64,000 nucleotides of DNA from positions 163,763 through 227,762 of the forward strand of contig JAOTYE010000004.1 in NCBI GenBank assembly GCA_029862045.1. The letters run 5' to 3'. The stretch comes from Gammaproteobacteria bacterium. GTDB taxonomy: Bacteria; Pseudomonadota; Gammaproteobacteria; Steroidobacterales; Woeseiaceae. The notes beneath the pieces were generated by a model. It did no database searches and had not been told where the DNA came from. It was given only the letters and a program-made list of their open reading frames with translations. The translations under genes were made by a program, and so were the position numbers. This document shows positions 1 through 9,330 of this stretch, one piece after another (position 1 is the stretch's first letter; each line of letters begins with the position of its first letter).

Positions 1-970
1 TTACGCTCTCGCCCTGGTTGTCGAGCGAGAAGATATTGATGCCCTGCATCTGCGGCAGTTTGCCGATTTTGTCGACCTCAGCAATGACGCGATCCGTAAC
101 GTCGACAAGGTTTGAGCCCGTCGTCTTGCTGACAGCAACACCGATCGCGTATTTCTGATCCAGGTGCCTGCCGTAGTTGCGATCCGGCGTGCGAAGTTCC
201 ACATCGGCAATATCGCGCAACCGAAGGCCGCTGTCGTTGATCGAGAGGTTTCGAATTTGCTCGACGGAAGCGAATTCGCCGCGAGGACGAACGCTAAGGC
301 GCTGTTCACCAGCCGTGATCTTTCCTGCACTGACAGCAAAGTTGCTTCGTTGCAGCAAGTCCCGGAGTGACGCGATGTCCACGCCGTGCGCGGCGAGACG
401 GTCTGGATGCAACAGGATGCGAATTTCTCGCGGGTCCACGCCGTGGAGTTCAACGCGTGATACGCCTTCAATTCTCTCCAGGCGCCGTTTGAGAAGCCGG
501 TCGAGCAGGTCATAACTATCGGATAAGTCGCGCTCACTCGAGATGCGAAGCTGAAGCACAGGCTGGTCGCCCAGAGAGCCCGTAAAGATGAAGATACGTC
601 TAACGTCGTCGGGCAGCAAATGACGAATGCTGTCAACCTTCGCACGGGCTTCTATGCCTTTCGCTCCCATGCTTTGGTCCCAGCCGAACTGCAAAAATAT
701 CTGTGCCTGGCCTTCATCGGAACTCGAGAACATTTGCTCTACGCCGGAAAGCGTCGCCAGTGCCTCCTCGACCGGGCGCGTAATCAAGCGTTCTACTTCT
801 TCGGGTGTCGATCCGGCATACGGAATCTGAATAAAGATCCCGGGGAATTCGATGTCCGGAAATTTTTCAAGGGGCAAGAGTCGTGAGGCGATCAGCCCGA
901 CCAAAGCCAGGGCGACGAATGTGACAACCGTCGTAACGGGCCGCCGCAATGCAAACTCGGTGTGTTTCAT
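1..970 (-). CDS. RND efflux permease, second of the operon (3' end beyond window)
   Basis: Inner-membrane RND (HAE1/AcrB-type) permease, expected to export hydrophobic compounds using the proton gradient. Only the first 323 codons are inside the window and the frame stays open to base 1. The N-terminus (MKHTEFALRRPVTTVVTFVA) is the usual short cytoplasmic tail and first helix of RND pumps. It is followed by a porter-domain segment with LEKFPDIEFPGIFIQIPYAG and a PEEVERLITRPVEEAL stretch, typical of the family. The ATG at 970 overlaps the TGA of the preceding permease as ATGA, so the two are probably translationally coupled. Substrate cannot be inferred. Family is secure; partial status is due to the window edge, not decay. 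Confidence 0.9.
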   Translation of the reverse strand, partial: MKHTEFALRRPVTTVVTFVALALVGLIASRLLPLEKFPDIEFPGIFIQIPYAGSTPEEVERLITRPVEEALATLSGVEQMFSSSDEGQAQIFLQFGWDQSMGAKGIEARAKVDSIRHLLPDDVRRIFIFTGSLGDQPVLQLRISSERDLSDSYDLLDRLLKRRLERIEGVSRVELHGVDPREIRILLHPDRLAAHGVDIASLRDLLQRSNFAVSAGKITAGEQRLSVRPRGEFASVEQIRNLSINDSGLRLRDIADVELRTPDRNYGRHLDQKYAIGVAVSKTTGSNLVDVTDRVIAEVDKIGKLPQMQGINIFSLDNQGESV

Positions 971-3900
971 TGTGCGCGCTGGCCCGTGGCGTTTACGTTC
1001 GCGGCTGCTGGCCAGCGTTTGCGGTCCATCAGCGAATACACGACCGGGATTACGACCAGTGTCAGGCAGGTGGACACGAGCAGCCCGCCGATAACAGTAA
1101 TGGCCATCGGCGCACGCACTTCCGCGCCCTCGCCGAAACCCACGGCCATGGGCAGCAGTCCAAGCGCCGTTGTCAACGACGTCATCAAAATGGGGCGTAA
1201 TCGGGCGGTGCCTGCTTCCATGATAGCGTCAAACCGGTCTTTGCCTTGAGCGCGCAGCTGATTGATCAGGTCAACCAGTACAATTGCGTTATTGACGACG
1301 ATACCTGCGAGCATGATGACGCCAATTAACGCAACAATATTTATCGTTGTGCCTGTGACAAACAATGCAAGGACCGCCCCGACAAGAGCGAGCGGAATGG
1401 TGAACAGGATCACAAACGGATGGATCAATGACTCGAATTGCGACGCCATGACGAGATACACAAGAAAGATCGCCAATGCCAACGCAAACTGCATCGACTG
1501 GAATGACTCCTGCATTTCCTCACTTTGCCCCGATACAAGTGCCGTAATGCCGTTGGGCATCGGCGTTCGGCCGATGATCGTGCCGGCTTCGATAGCGGCC
1601 GCACCAAGATCTCCGTACGCAATATTCGCCGTAATGACGGCAACGCGCTCCTGCGCAACACGTCGAATCTCGGCCGGTCCCTGGGAGACGTTAATGTCCG
1701 CAACTGCGTCAAGCGAAACGGGCCGATCCGATGCCGGATTGACAATCAAACGGCGGATTTCCTCAATACTGGACTGACGCGTGTCGACGCTTCGAACCAA
1801 CACATCAATCTTCTTGTCGCGCCAGGTATATCGTGTCGCAAGTTCACCACGGACATTCGCAACAACGCGGTCTGCGATGTCGCGAACCGCAAGACCAAGC
1901 TTGGCTGCGCGTTCCTGGTCGAAAATGATCTGGATTTCAGGATTGCCGCGCTCAACGGTTGTCTTAATATCAGTGAATCGGTCGGATTCAGACATCGCCC
2001 GGACGATCAGTCCGCTAGTGCGCGCCAACCCATCGAGATCATAACCGGCGATCTCGATCTGTAACGGGCTGGCGAAGGTCATTAGCGCGGGTCTGCTGAA
2101 TTCGTATTGCACACCTGGCAGGCGCGCAAGCTCTTCACGCATGGCATCCATCGCGGCGTTTTCTTCAACCCGTCCCGCCCCTGGTTTCAGGTCAATGCTC
2201 AGTGTGCCGGTGTTGTCTCCGGCGTCGACGGGATTGGCATCGAGGCGATTGCCTGTTCCGGTCACCGAGTAATCGAGGTCTACAGCGTCGATGCGAGCGG
2301 CCACGCTTTGCGCAGCTTGAATGGCCCGGTCTGTCTCTGCCAGAGGGGCGCCTGGCGCCAGTCGCAAGTCGACATCAAATTCTCCCTGCGATAACTGCGG
2401 GATTAGCTCCGTCCCGAGTCGCGGGATAAGCGACATTGTGACTGCGAATATCAGGAAAGCTCCGGCTACGATGGCGAGTCGGTGTTGTAGCGACCAGCGC
2501 AGCAGCCCGGGGTACACGGCGGCAATGCCGCGATATAAGCGTTGCAAGAGCCAGCTCGGAACCCACAGGATGATCCAGAATAGCCACTTGGCACCGGCAA
2601 ACACAAAACCAAACATGCGAACGACGAACGCCACACCCCGAGTGAACCAACTCGGCGGAGTCGATTCACTCGCATTCTGATAGCGGTTGCCAGTACCTAA
2701 TGACGCCAACATCGGAATCAGGGTCAAAGCGACTAAAAGCGAAAATGACAGTGCGAACGTAACCGTCAACGCCTGGTCCCGGAACAACTGACCCGCGATT
2801 CCGGAAATAAAGACCATCGGGAAGAAAACCGCGATTGTCGTGAGCGTTGCTGCAACTACGGCGCCTGCAACTTCGGACGTGCCGTTTTGGGCGGCCTCGA
2901 GAATGCCCTCTCCTTGTTCTTTCTTGCGGACGATATTTTCGAGAACGACAATCGAATTGTCGACAAGCATTCCAACCGCCAATGCGATACCACCGAGTGA
3001 CATGATGTTGAGCGAGACGTCGTTCAAATACATCAGCATGAACGTACCGATCACCGATACCGGGATGGCGATTCCAGTAATCGTCGTCGCGCGCGAGTCA
3101 CGCAGAAATCCGTACAGGACGATGATCGCGATGATGCCGCCCAGGATTGCCGCGTTTTTGACGTCGTCAACGGATGACGAAATAAATTGTGATTGGTCGT
3201 ATACCGTTATGAGTTCGATTTCACTCGGCAGCGATTCGTTGATGCCATCAAGCCGTTGCGCGATTCTTGCAGCGACCTGCACAGTATTTGCATCGCCTTC
3301 TTTGTAAACTGCGAGCTCCACTGATTCGCGACCGCGAACGCGCGTTATCGCTTCGCGTTCCTTATAGCCGCGCTCCACCGTCGCAACATCCCGCAGGTAG
3401 ACTGGACGATCCGACACATAGGCAACGATTGCGTCACGAATCTCGTCCACAGTCTGAAATTCATTCAACGTTCGGACAAGAAACCGCTGGTTGCCTTCCT
3501 CGAGTCGGCCGCCCGACAAATTGACGTTCTCCGCGCGGATTCGGGCTGCGATCTGATTGATACTAAGGCCAAGTTGTGACAGCTTCTGTTGGTCGACCCG
3601 TATCTCTATTTCATCCTCAAGCCCGCCGCTGACTTTGACCGCCGCGGTTCCTTCCTCGGCTTCGAGGTCGGTCTTGATCCGATCCTCGGCGAGGCGCCGT
3701 AAGGCCTTGAGGCGTGCTTCCACGCTATCGTGGGCCGCGTCAGCCCCTTCCTTATACAACAGGCCCAGGCGCATGATCGGTTCCGAGGATGGATCAAAAC
3801 GCAATAACAAGGGGCGGCTAGCCTCGAGGGGCAATGCAATAATGTCCAGTTTCTCTCTGACATCGACCCCGGCGATATCCATATCGGTGCCCCAGAGGAA

Positions 3901-4185
3901 CTCCAGCGTCACGTCAGACTGACCCGAACGCGATACAGAGCGCACCAGGCGGACGTTGCGAATAACTCCGACCGATTCCTCAATCGGTTTTGTCAGCAGG
4001 TTTTCGACTTCTACCGGTGCGGCACCGGTCAGTTCGGTTCGAATCGTTACGGTTGGGTAGGAAATGTCAGGCAGGAGATTCAGCTTCAGGCGCGACAGTG
4101 AAACCATGCCAAACAGTGCGATTGCGACCATCAGCATGACGATCGTTACGCGCCGCTCTGTTGCTATTTCAATCAGTCGGCGCAT
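967..4185 (-). CDS. RND efflux permease, first of the operon (HAE1/AcrB family)
   Basis: Full-length RND permease of 1072 residues, the family's normal size. It starts MRRLIEIATERRVTIVMLMV (first helix), then two periplasmic porter regions and two blocks of six helices. The segment GGIALAVGMLVDNSIVVLENI in the fourth helix carries the Asp expected in the proton relay. Near the C-terminus the repeat-half counterpart reads MLAGIVVNNAIVLVDLINQL. The ATG at 4185 overlaps the upstream membrane-fusion gene by 17 bp, and its stop overlaps the next permease. Two different permeases side by side recall heterotypic pumps such as MdtBC. Export is inferred from the family; no outer-membrane channel gene is visible in the window. 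Confidence 0.95.
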   Translation of the reverse strand: MRRLIEIATERRVTIVMLMVAIALFGMVSLSRLKLNLLPDISYPTVTIRTELTGAAPVEVENLLTKPIEESVGVIRNVRLVRSVSRSGQSDVTLEFLWGTDMDIAGVDVREKLDIIALPLEASRPLLLRFDPSSEPIMRLGLLYKEGADAAHDSVEARLKALRRLAEDRIKTDLEAEEGTAAVKVSGGLEDEIEIRVDQQKLSQLGLSINQIAARIRAENVNLSGGRLEEGNQRFLVRTLNEFQTVDEIRDAIVAYVSDRPVYLRDVATVERGYKEREAITRVRGRESVELAVYKEGDANTVQVAARIAQRLDGINESLPSEIELITVYDQSQFISSSVDDVKNAAILGGIIAIIVLYGFLRDSRATTITGIAIPVSVIGTFMLMYLNDVSLNIMSLGGIALAVGMLVDNSIVVLENIVRKKEQGEGILEAAQNGTSEVAGAVVAATLTTIAVFFPMVFISGIAGQLFRDQALTVTFALSFSLLVALTLIPMLASLGTGNRYQNASESTPPSWFTRGVAFVVRMFGFVFAGAKWLFWIILWVPSWLLQRLYRGIAAVYPGLLRWSLQHRLAIVAGAFLIFAVTMSLIPRLGTELIPQLSQGEFDVDLRLAPGAPLAETDRAIQAAQSVAARIDAVDLDYSVTGTGNRLDANPVDAGDNTGTLSIDLKPGAGRVEENAAMDAMREELARLPGVQYEFSRPALMTFASPLQIEIAGYDLDGLARTSGLIVRAMSESDRFTDIKTTVERGNPEIQIIFDQERAAKLGLAVRDIADRVVANVRGELATRYTWRDKKIDVLVRSVDTRQSSIEEIRRLIVNPASDRPVSLDAVADINVSQGPAEIRRVAQERVAVITANIAYGDLGAAAIEAGTIIGRTPMPNGITALVSGQSEEMQESFQSMQFALALAIFLVYLVMASQFESLIHPFVILFTIPLALVGAVLALFVTGTTINIVALIGVIMLAGIVVNNAIVLVDLINQLRAQGKDRFDAIMEAGTARLRPILMTSLTTALGLLPMAVGFGEGAEVRAPMAITVIGGLLVSTCLTLVVIPVVYSLMDRKRWPAAANVNATGQRAQ

Positions 4186-5284
4186 TTTCGCTTACCTGCT
4201 CGTCACTTTGCTCGGCAGTCACCGCAGTATCGTCCGGTGCGTTGATAACCGTGACGATGGCATCGTCTTTTAGGCCAATGTGCCCAACGGTGACAACCTG
4301 ATCATCGTCTACAAGACCATCGGTGATTTCGATCATACCGCTGTTGCTGTAGCCTGTTTGTACGACCTTGCGTATAGCTTTGCCATCCTGGACAACAAAC
4401 ACGCTTGTCTGATCGCTTTCCTCGAGAATCGCGCTGCGCGGTATTTGCAGTACATTTTCGTGCTGGTCATAGACGATACTGATGCGACCAAACATACCGG
4501 GCTTGATGCGCCTTTTATCGTCCGAGATCTCGATCGTGATCTTGAACGTGCCGGTTAGCGGGTCGACGACCGGGCTCACGCGCGTCACCGAAGCAACGAT
4601 ACGCTGCCCTTGCAATGCATCGATATCGATCCCTACAAGTTGGTCCTTGGCTATATGACGGTATTCGCGCTCGGGAACGTGCAGGTACGCGACGAGCGGG
4701 TCAAAACTCGTCACTCTGAATACTGCTTCACCGCTTGAAATCGTGTTGCCGAGCCTGACGAAGCGTTCGGAAACGACGCCGTCGATCGGCGCACGAATCT
4801 GAGTGTAGTTGAGTTCGAGCTTGGCGAGATTGAACGAGGCTTCCAGCGCCTCCATTTCGTACTTGATCTTGTCGAAATCGCCGCTGCTGATCAGGCCCTT
4901 GTCCTCAAGCTCTACGTTTCTCTCGTAGTCACGCTGAAGCTTGCGAAGGTTGGCTTCAGACTGGTTCAGTTCGAGTCTCAGCCGGTCGCCATCGAGCCGC
5001 GCCATTATCTGTCCCTCGCTAACGTCATCGCCTTCTTCGACAAGAATATCGCGAACTTCGCCCGCGACTTTCGCGATGACATCGGCCTCGGCAAATGCCT
5101 CAATAGGTGCGGTTCCGGAATAGACGGCAACGATGTCGCCTCGTGTCGGCGTGCCGATCTCTACCGGCACAGCCACCGTTTCTTCGTCGTTCTCGGCGGC
5201 GTCCGATTCTTCCCCATTTTGTCCACAAGCGACTAGCAAAGCCGCGCACGCGATCACGGCCGGACCAAGGCGATTCAGCGACAT
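4169..5284 (-). CDS. RND membrane-fusion lipoprotein (second copy)
   Basis: Periplasmic adaptor (HlyD/AcrA-type, MFP) of 371 residues that should link the permeases to an outer-membrane channel. It begins with a lipoprotein signal (MSLNRLGPAVIACAALLVAC), with the lipid-anchored Cys at residue 20, followed by an acidic linker. Next come a lipoyl-like half (DVIAKVAGEVRDILVEEGDDVSEGQIMARLD), a helical hairpin, the second half (IRAPIDGVVSERFVRLGNTI) and beta-barrel/membrane-proximal domains (VDPLTGTFKITIEI). It has the same architecture as the adaptor just upstream and is probably an old duplication. It overlaps the first permease by 17 bp. Confidence 0.93.
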   Translation of the reverse strand: MSLNRLGPAVIACAALLVACGQNGEESDAAENDEETVAVPVEIGTPTRGDIVAVYSGTAPIEAFAEADVIAKVAGEVRDILVEEGDDVSEGQIMARLDGDRLRLELNQSEANLRKLQRDYERNVELEDKGLISSGDFDKIKYEMEALEASFNLAKLELNYTQIRAPIDGVVSERFVRLGNTISSGEAVFRVTSFDPLVAYLHVPEREYRHIAKDQLVGIDIDALQGQRIVASVTRVSPVVDPLTGTFKITIEISDDKRRIKPGMFGRISIVYDQHENVLQIPRSAILEESDQTSVFVVQDGKAIRKVVQTGYSNSGMIEITDGLVDDDQVVTVGHIGLKDDAIVTVINAPDDTAVTAEQSDEQVSENAPTD

Positions 5285-5347
5285 CAGTTTCTCCCCAATT
5301 AGTTGCGCACCCGAGGGTCACGGCTCTGCGGCCGCTGCGCGGCCCAC

Positions 5348-6424
5348 TCAGCCCGTAAAGCTATCCGGAATTCTGTTGCTTGCAAGCACTTTACTACCAT
5401 CGCGCAGGCCCGACTGACCAACTACAACGATTTCCTCGTTCTCCGCGAGGCCATCCAGGATTTCGACCTGACCACCCGACGCGATTCCTGTCTCAATGAC
5501 ACGACGTGCCACTGCGCCGTCGGCGACGACGTAGACGGCTATTTCATCATCTTCCTCGACAACCGCATCAGCTGGAATGAGCAGAACACCCTCGTGTCTC
5601 TCGTACGCAATAGTGAATCGCGCGAACATGCCAGGAACAAGGTAGCCGGCGTCGTTGTTTACAAATGCGGTCGCACGAAACGTGCCGTTGCGAGTATCGA
5701 TTGTTGGACTGATTCGCGCGATTGTTGCGTGAAAGTCAGTACCTGGCATTGAGTCGACTTGCAGGCTTGCGTTATGACCCGCCGAGAACTTGGCGAGCTC
5801 TGCTTGTGGAATCTGCAGATAGGCGACGAGTTCGCTTGTGTCAGTGATGCGAAAAGTCACGCTGTTTGCGTCGATACTCTGTCCCAGTTTGATGTCGCGC
5901 GACGAGACAATACCGTCGATTGTTGCACGGATTGCCGAGTAGTCGTAGTTCAGTTTCGTCAGTTCGTAGCTTGCCTGCAACGAATCGACATCATATTTAA
6001 GACCATCGAACATCGACTCGCTAACGAGCCCGCGTTCGGCGAGATCGCTGTAACGTGAAAACTCTTTTCGAATCTGCTCGAGATTAGCCTTGGCTGCCAG
6101 CATCTCGAGGCGGAGTCTTTCCCCGTCGAGCCGTGCCAGGACCTGGCCCTGTTTGACCCGATCGCCTTCCTCAACAAGCAGCTGCACGACTTCACCAGGG
6201 ACGCGTGCAAGTACCGGCGCGTCAGCATCGGATGCGATAGTTGTCGTTGCGTGATAGGTAGCATAAATATCCCCGCGGATCGGATAGGTGACTTCGACCG
6301 GGACCGGTGTGGCTGCAAGGACTTCGTCGGTGCTTGCGTCACTGGCCTCACCGATACCGCAGCCGGGGAGAGCTGCGATACCGGACAAGGCTGCTACTGC
6401 GAAAATTGTTGTGGTTGCTTTCAT
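5348..6424 (-). CDS. RND membrane-fusion lipoprotein (first copy)
   Basis: First gene of the efflux operon, 358 residues, an AcrA/HlyD-type periplasmic adaptor. The lipoprotein signal ends in a lipobox (AALPGC, Cys at residue 22). The lipoyl halves read DAPVLARVPGEVVQLLVEEGD and SAIRATIDGIVSSRDIKLGQ, with a hairpin rich in leucine and alanine between them, then ISPTIDTRNGTFRATAFV in the barrel domain. The start is the ATG at 6424; no strong ribosome site precedes it. An extended -10 promoter with a direct repeat lies 40-70 bp upstream. Sixty-three bases separate it from the second adaptor. Having two adaptors and two permeases in one operon is unusual. Confidence 0.93.
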   Translation of the reverse strand: MKATTTIFAVAALSGIAALPGCGIGEASDASTDEVLAATPVPVEVTYPIRGDIYATYHATTTIASDADAPVLARVPGEVVQLLVEEGDRVKQGQVLARLDGERLRLEMLAAKANLEQIRKEFSRYSDLAERGLVSESMFDGLKYDVDSLQASYELTKLNYDYSAIRATIDGIVSSRDIKLGQSIDANSVTFRITDTSELVAYLQIPQAELAKFSAGHNASLQVDSMPGTDFHATIARISPTIDTRNGTFRATAFVNNDAGYLVPGMFARFTIAYERHEGVLLIPADAVVEEDDEIAVYVVADGAVARRVIETGIASGGQVEILDGLAENEEIVVVGQSGLRDGSKVLASNRIPDSFTG

Positions 6425-6715
6425 GTCAGTCGCTATGTTTGGTGTTGCTTAGTGTTGTAGTGAAGTATAACACTAGTTCGGTATAACGCAACTCTTAAGT
6501 GCATATGTTGTCGCGGTATGTTCTTTATATAAATCAATCAGTTACATTTTTCGCATCACCAGGGAGCGCTGTTCTTGCCGCCAAAGGCCGTTTTATGACC
6601 GGTAATTTCATTGCCCCTGCGCGCGATCTACCTATTAGATGCGCGAAGCGGCAATTTGGATTGAAAAAGTTTTTAGCTAGCGGCTTTGGGGACCAGTACA
6701 GCTGACGGGACGCCG
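6425..6715. other. Intergenic region between efflux operon and FAD oxidase gene
   Basis: About 290 bp without a convincing gene. It holds the efflux promoter described separately at its left side. The rest is AT-richer around 6510-6550. No ORF here has a plausible start site or coding character, and I see no clear terminator for the oxidase gene that ends at 6716. Confidence 0.5.
6464..6491 (-). promoter_or_regulatory. Promoter of the efflux operon with overlapping direct-repeat operator
   Basis: Reading leftwards on the minus strand, TTGCGT (6486-6491), a 16-bp spacer and TATACT (6464-6469) preceded by TGT form an extended -10 sigma-70 promoter. The plus-strand heptamer GTATAAC occurs at 6465-6471 and again at 6481-6487, a direct repeat with 16-bp period that covers both the -10 and the end of the -35. 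That placement suits a repressor binding site. Function is inferred from pattern only; no regulator gene is adjacent. Confidence 0.5.
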
Positions 6716-8122
6716 CTACTGGCAGAATTGAGCCAGGTAAGGGCTCAAAAGACGATTTTCGGGGTCCAGCTGGCGCCGCATGCGCCGAAAGAAATCGAGC
6801 CTCTTGCTGTAGGTCTGGATGACGTGGTCGGCGCGCAATGCACGCGATTGGCTGATTACCGGCGTGCCGCCCCATTTTTCCGCGAACTCGGCAAGATCAA
6901 TAACAAAGTCATCCCAGCCGGCTGGCTGGGTGGACGCGGTCGTTATTGCGATCATTGAATCGTCGAAAGAAGGTGACAACAACGACGACGTGTCCCGGCA
7001 AAGACGAAAACCGACGGCAGGCATATCGCATCGATACTGTGATGTCGCATAGGTCGATTCACAGAAGTCGCGATATGCTTTGACGATCATCGAAAAATTA
7101 GCGGCCGGAAAACACCAGGTCGAGTAAAAGCAACCGCGCGCGCCGGCGTATTTGTGATGATTCGGCTGTGACGCCGCATTAGTGCCGGTGTTGACGAGGC
7201 GCGAGTTCACGAGCCCCTGGGTTGCCTCAGAAATACTATCGATGAGCTTGTAACGAACCGACTGAATGGGTACCACTCGATTAAGAGACTTGAATATGTG
7301 CGGCAAGACAGTGCTCTCTCCCCAGTCCTTGATTTTCCATGCTGCCTTGTAGGCGTTGCCGGGATCCGTGTCGTAGCGCCGCAAGTCAAGATATACGCGG
7401 TCGCGATACGGCATCAGATAAAACTTGAAACCCACGTCGCCATTGGCAAGTGCATCGACGGCCGATGAGAACTTGTCGATACTGACGCGGCGGTGACTTG
7501 CGGTAAACGTTCGGATTGGGCGCACTCGCATGGTCGCCTCATAGAGAACGCCCAGCATGCCAAAGCTGGTTCGAAATGCGCCCAGCAAATTTTTTTGCTC
7601 CGGTACGATCCTTAGTAATTGTCCATCGGGACGAATGAATTTCATCGCGACAACGTGGCTCGAAAAGTAACCGCCATCGCTGCCGATACATGGACCGAAG
7701 CAAGGCGCGGATATGGCGCCACCAACAGTTCGCCCCTGTAGGTCGTAACCACCAACCAGTTCGAGCCCATGTTCCGCAAGTTCCCTGACAAGGTTTTCGA
7801 GGCGTACGCCCGCTTCTGCGGTAACGGTGTGGTTGTACGTGTCGACGTTGATGATTCGATCGAGACCGGTTGTCTTTAAGGTCGTTCCCGTGTCCGAGGT
7901 ATTGCAGTCGGTAGACGCGGTGCCGGCGCCTTGAGGTCGTATTGGCAACGGCGTGCGGGCGTCAGGTTCTACGATTCGACGCAGCTCGTTGAGGTTAGTC
8001 GGCTCCAGTGTGATCGGGCCCGTGGGCTTTTTGAGGCGGCGATTGCCCACCTTCCTGACGTGGTAGGTGCCTGTTTGCTCGAGGCGGTAACTGCCCGTCT
8101 TCTTCAGATTCGTCGCTAACAT
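6716..8122 (-). CDS. FAD-linked oxidase (vanillyl-alcohol/gulonolactone oxidase-like)
   Basis: Flavoprotein oxidoreductase of the FAD_binding_4 family, 468 residues from the ATG at 8122. The N-terminal part carries the FAD-binding pattern: TPLPIRPQGAGTASTD, then VTAEAGVRLENLVRELAEHG, then GRTVGGAISAPCFGPCIGSDGG-like glycine-rich text and SSHVVAMKFIRPDGQLLRI. The C-terminus ends in a conserved-looking RLDFFRRMRRQLDPENRLLS, as in sugar-lactone and D-lactate type oxidases. The start at 8122 is preferred to the upstream in-frame ATG at 8176 because GGAG lies six bases before it. The gene stands alone. The substrate is unknown; sugar lactones and alditols are the usual candidates. Confidence 0.85.
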   Translation of the reverse strand: MLATNLKKTGSYRLEQTGTYHVRKVGNRRLKKPTGPITLEPTNLNELRRIVEPDARTPLPIRPQGAGTASTDCNTSDTGTTLKTTGLDRIINVDTYNHTVTAEAGVRLENLVRELAEHGLELVGGYDLQGRTVGGAISAPCFGPCIGSDGGYFSSHVVAMKFIRPDGQLLRIVPEQKNLLGAFRTSFGMLGVLYEATMRVRPIRTFTASHRRVSIDKFSSAVDALANGDVGFKFYLMPYRDRVYLDLRRYDTDPGNAYKAAWKIKDWGESTVLPHIFKSLNRVVPIQSVRYKLIDSISEATQGLVNSRLVNTGTNAASQPNHHKYAGARGCFYSTWCFPAANFSMIVKAYRDFCESTYATSQYRCDMPAVGFRLCRDTSSLLSPSFDDSMIAITTASTQPAGWDDFVIDLAEFAEKWGGTPVISQSRALRADHVIQTYSKRLDFFRRMRRQLDPENRLLSPYLAQFCQ

Positions 8123-8405
8123 CCATGTCTCCGGCAAAATAATCCAGAAAACGCCAAAGACACAAGAGCGAAACACGCATCGCCGGAATTGCGATGAGAA
8201 GATCGTGCTGGCAACCCCGCTGCCATAGGATTTACCCTTAGACCGGAAGCTTTGCGACCCTGTCTTTCGACAGATGTGCCTTTGTCATACGAGAAGGTAT
8301 CGTTGCATAGCATGTCCAATGGTGTCAACGCGCCAGGCTGGCCGATTAATATATTGTTAAATTGGCTTGCCGAATGCGGTTAATATTCGGACAAAGGGGA
8401 GCACT
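8123..8405. other. Divergent intergenic region, no gene seen
   Basis: Roughly 280 bp between the start of the FAD oxidase gene (minus) and the metallopeptidase gene (plus). The part from about 8330 to 8390 is AT-rich and likely carries the promoters. I see no gene or strong hairpin. Confidence 0.4.
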
Positions 8406-9266
8406 ATGAAGTGGCGTGGCGGCAGACGAAGCAGCAATATTGAAGATCGTCGCGGTGTAAAACCACGATCCGGACTCGTCGGTGGCGGGCTGGGCACGAT
8501 CGTAATAATCCTCGCCGCGCTGTACTTCGGTGTCGATCCGTCGTTCCTGATCGAAGGCATGCAATCGTCAAACGTATCGCCATCCTCGACAGGCACGAGT
8601 CTCAGCGCGGAAGATCTCAAGAACGACCCGCTCGCCGATATGGTGGCGGTCGTAATTGGCGACACCGAGGAGGTATGGCATGCATTGTTCGCTGACATGG
8701 GGCGCCGCTACGAGGAACCGACGCTGGTCCTGTTCACCGGCGCAACGCGTTCTGCATGCGGTACAGGACAAGCGGCGATGGGTCCGTTTTACTGCCCCGC
8801 CGATCGCAAGGCCTATATCGATCTGAGTTTCTACGACGATATGCGTACTCGTTATCGTGCGCCCGGCGACTTTGCTCAGGCCTACGTTATAGCGCATGAG
8901 ATTGGTCACCATGTACAGAACCTGCTCGGCATTTCAAGCGAGGTGCGCAGGATGCAGTCAAGAACCAGCAAAGCCGACGGCAATCGTCTGTCAGTCAAGC
9001 TCGAGTTGCAGGCCGATTGTCTTGCCGGCGTATGGGCGAATCGGGCGGACAAGGTCAGGAATATTCTTGAGGCGGGTGACGTCGACGAGGCCCTCAATGC
9101 GGCCAGCGCAATTGGCGACGATCGCCTGCAAAAACAGGGACGCGGCACCGTTGTGCCAGAGTCGTTTACCCACGGTACCTCCGAACAACGCCAGCGCTGG
9201 TTCAAGACGGGGCTGTCGAGCGGCAACCCGGATAGCTGCGACACTTTCGCCGCCGCATCTCTTTAA
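8406..9266 (+). CDS. Neutral zinc metallopeptidase, YpfJ family
   Basis: 286-residue protein of the YpfJ (DUF2744-like, zinc_peptidase) family. It has a short basic N-terminus (MKWRGGRRSSNIEDRRG), one transmembrane helix (TIVIILAALYFGV) and a large extracytoplasmic domain. The zinc site HEIGHH is visible near residue 163, with a downstream ELQADCLAGVWA stretch supplying the third ligand. Start: ATG 8406, with a purine-rich AAGGGGAG just upstream; an upstream in-frame ATG at 8367 is less likely. The cellular role is not established for the family. It stands alone, followed by a GC-rich hairpin. Confidence 0.93.
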   Translation: MKWRGGRRSSNIEDRRGVKPRSGLVGGGLGTIVIILAALYFGVDPSFLIEGMQSSNVSPSSTGTSLSAEDLKNDPLADMVAVVIGDTEEVWHALFADMGRRYEEPTLVLFTGATRSACGTGQAAMGPFYCPADRKAYIDLSFYDDMRTRYRAPGDFAQAYVIAHEIGHHVQNLLGISSEVRRMQSRTSKADGNRLSVKLELQADCLAGVWANRADKVRNILEAGDVDEALNAASAIGDDRLQKQGRGTVVPESFTHGTSEQRQRWFKTGLSSGNPDSCDTFAAASL

Positions 9267-9273
9267 AGACATT

Positions 9274-9299
9274 CGGGCCGGCACCCCGCGTCCGGCCCG
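9274..9299 (+). terminator. GC-rich hairpin after the metallopeptidase gene
   Basis: CGGGCCGG (9274-9281) pairs perfectly with CCGGCCCG (9292-9299) around a 10-base loop, eight bases past the stop codon. No T-run follows, so it is a weak terminator or an mRNA-stabilising 3' hairpin. Confidence 0.4.
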
Positions 9300-9330
9300 C
9301 AGATGCCTCAGGTCAGAATGACAGGTGCGA

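Noticed and set aside
1..645. 214-codon open frame on the minus strand at the left edge
   Set aside because: The RND permease in another frame (from ATG 970) gives clear family sequence; this frame is out of phase and has no recognisable motif.
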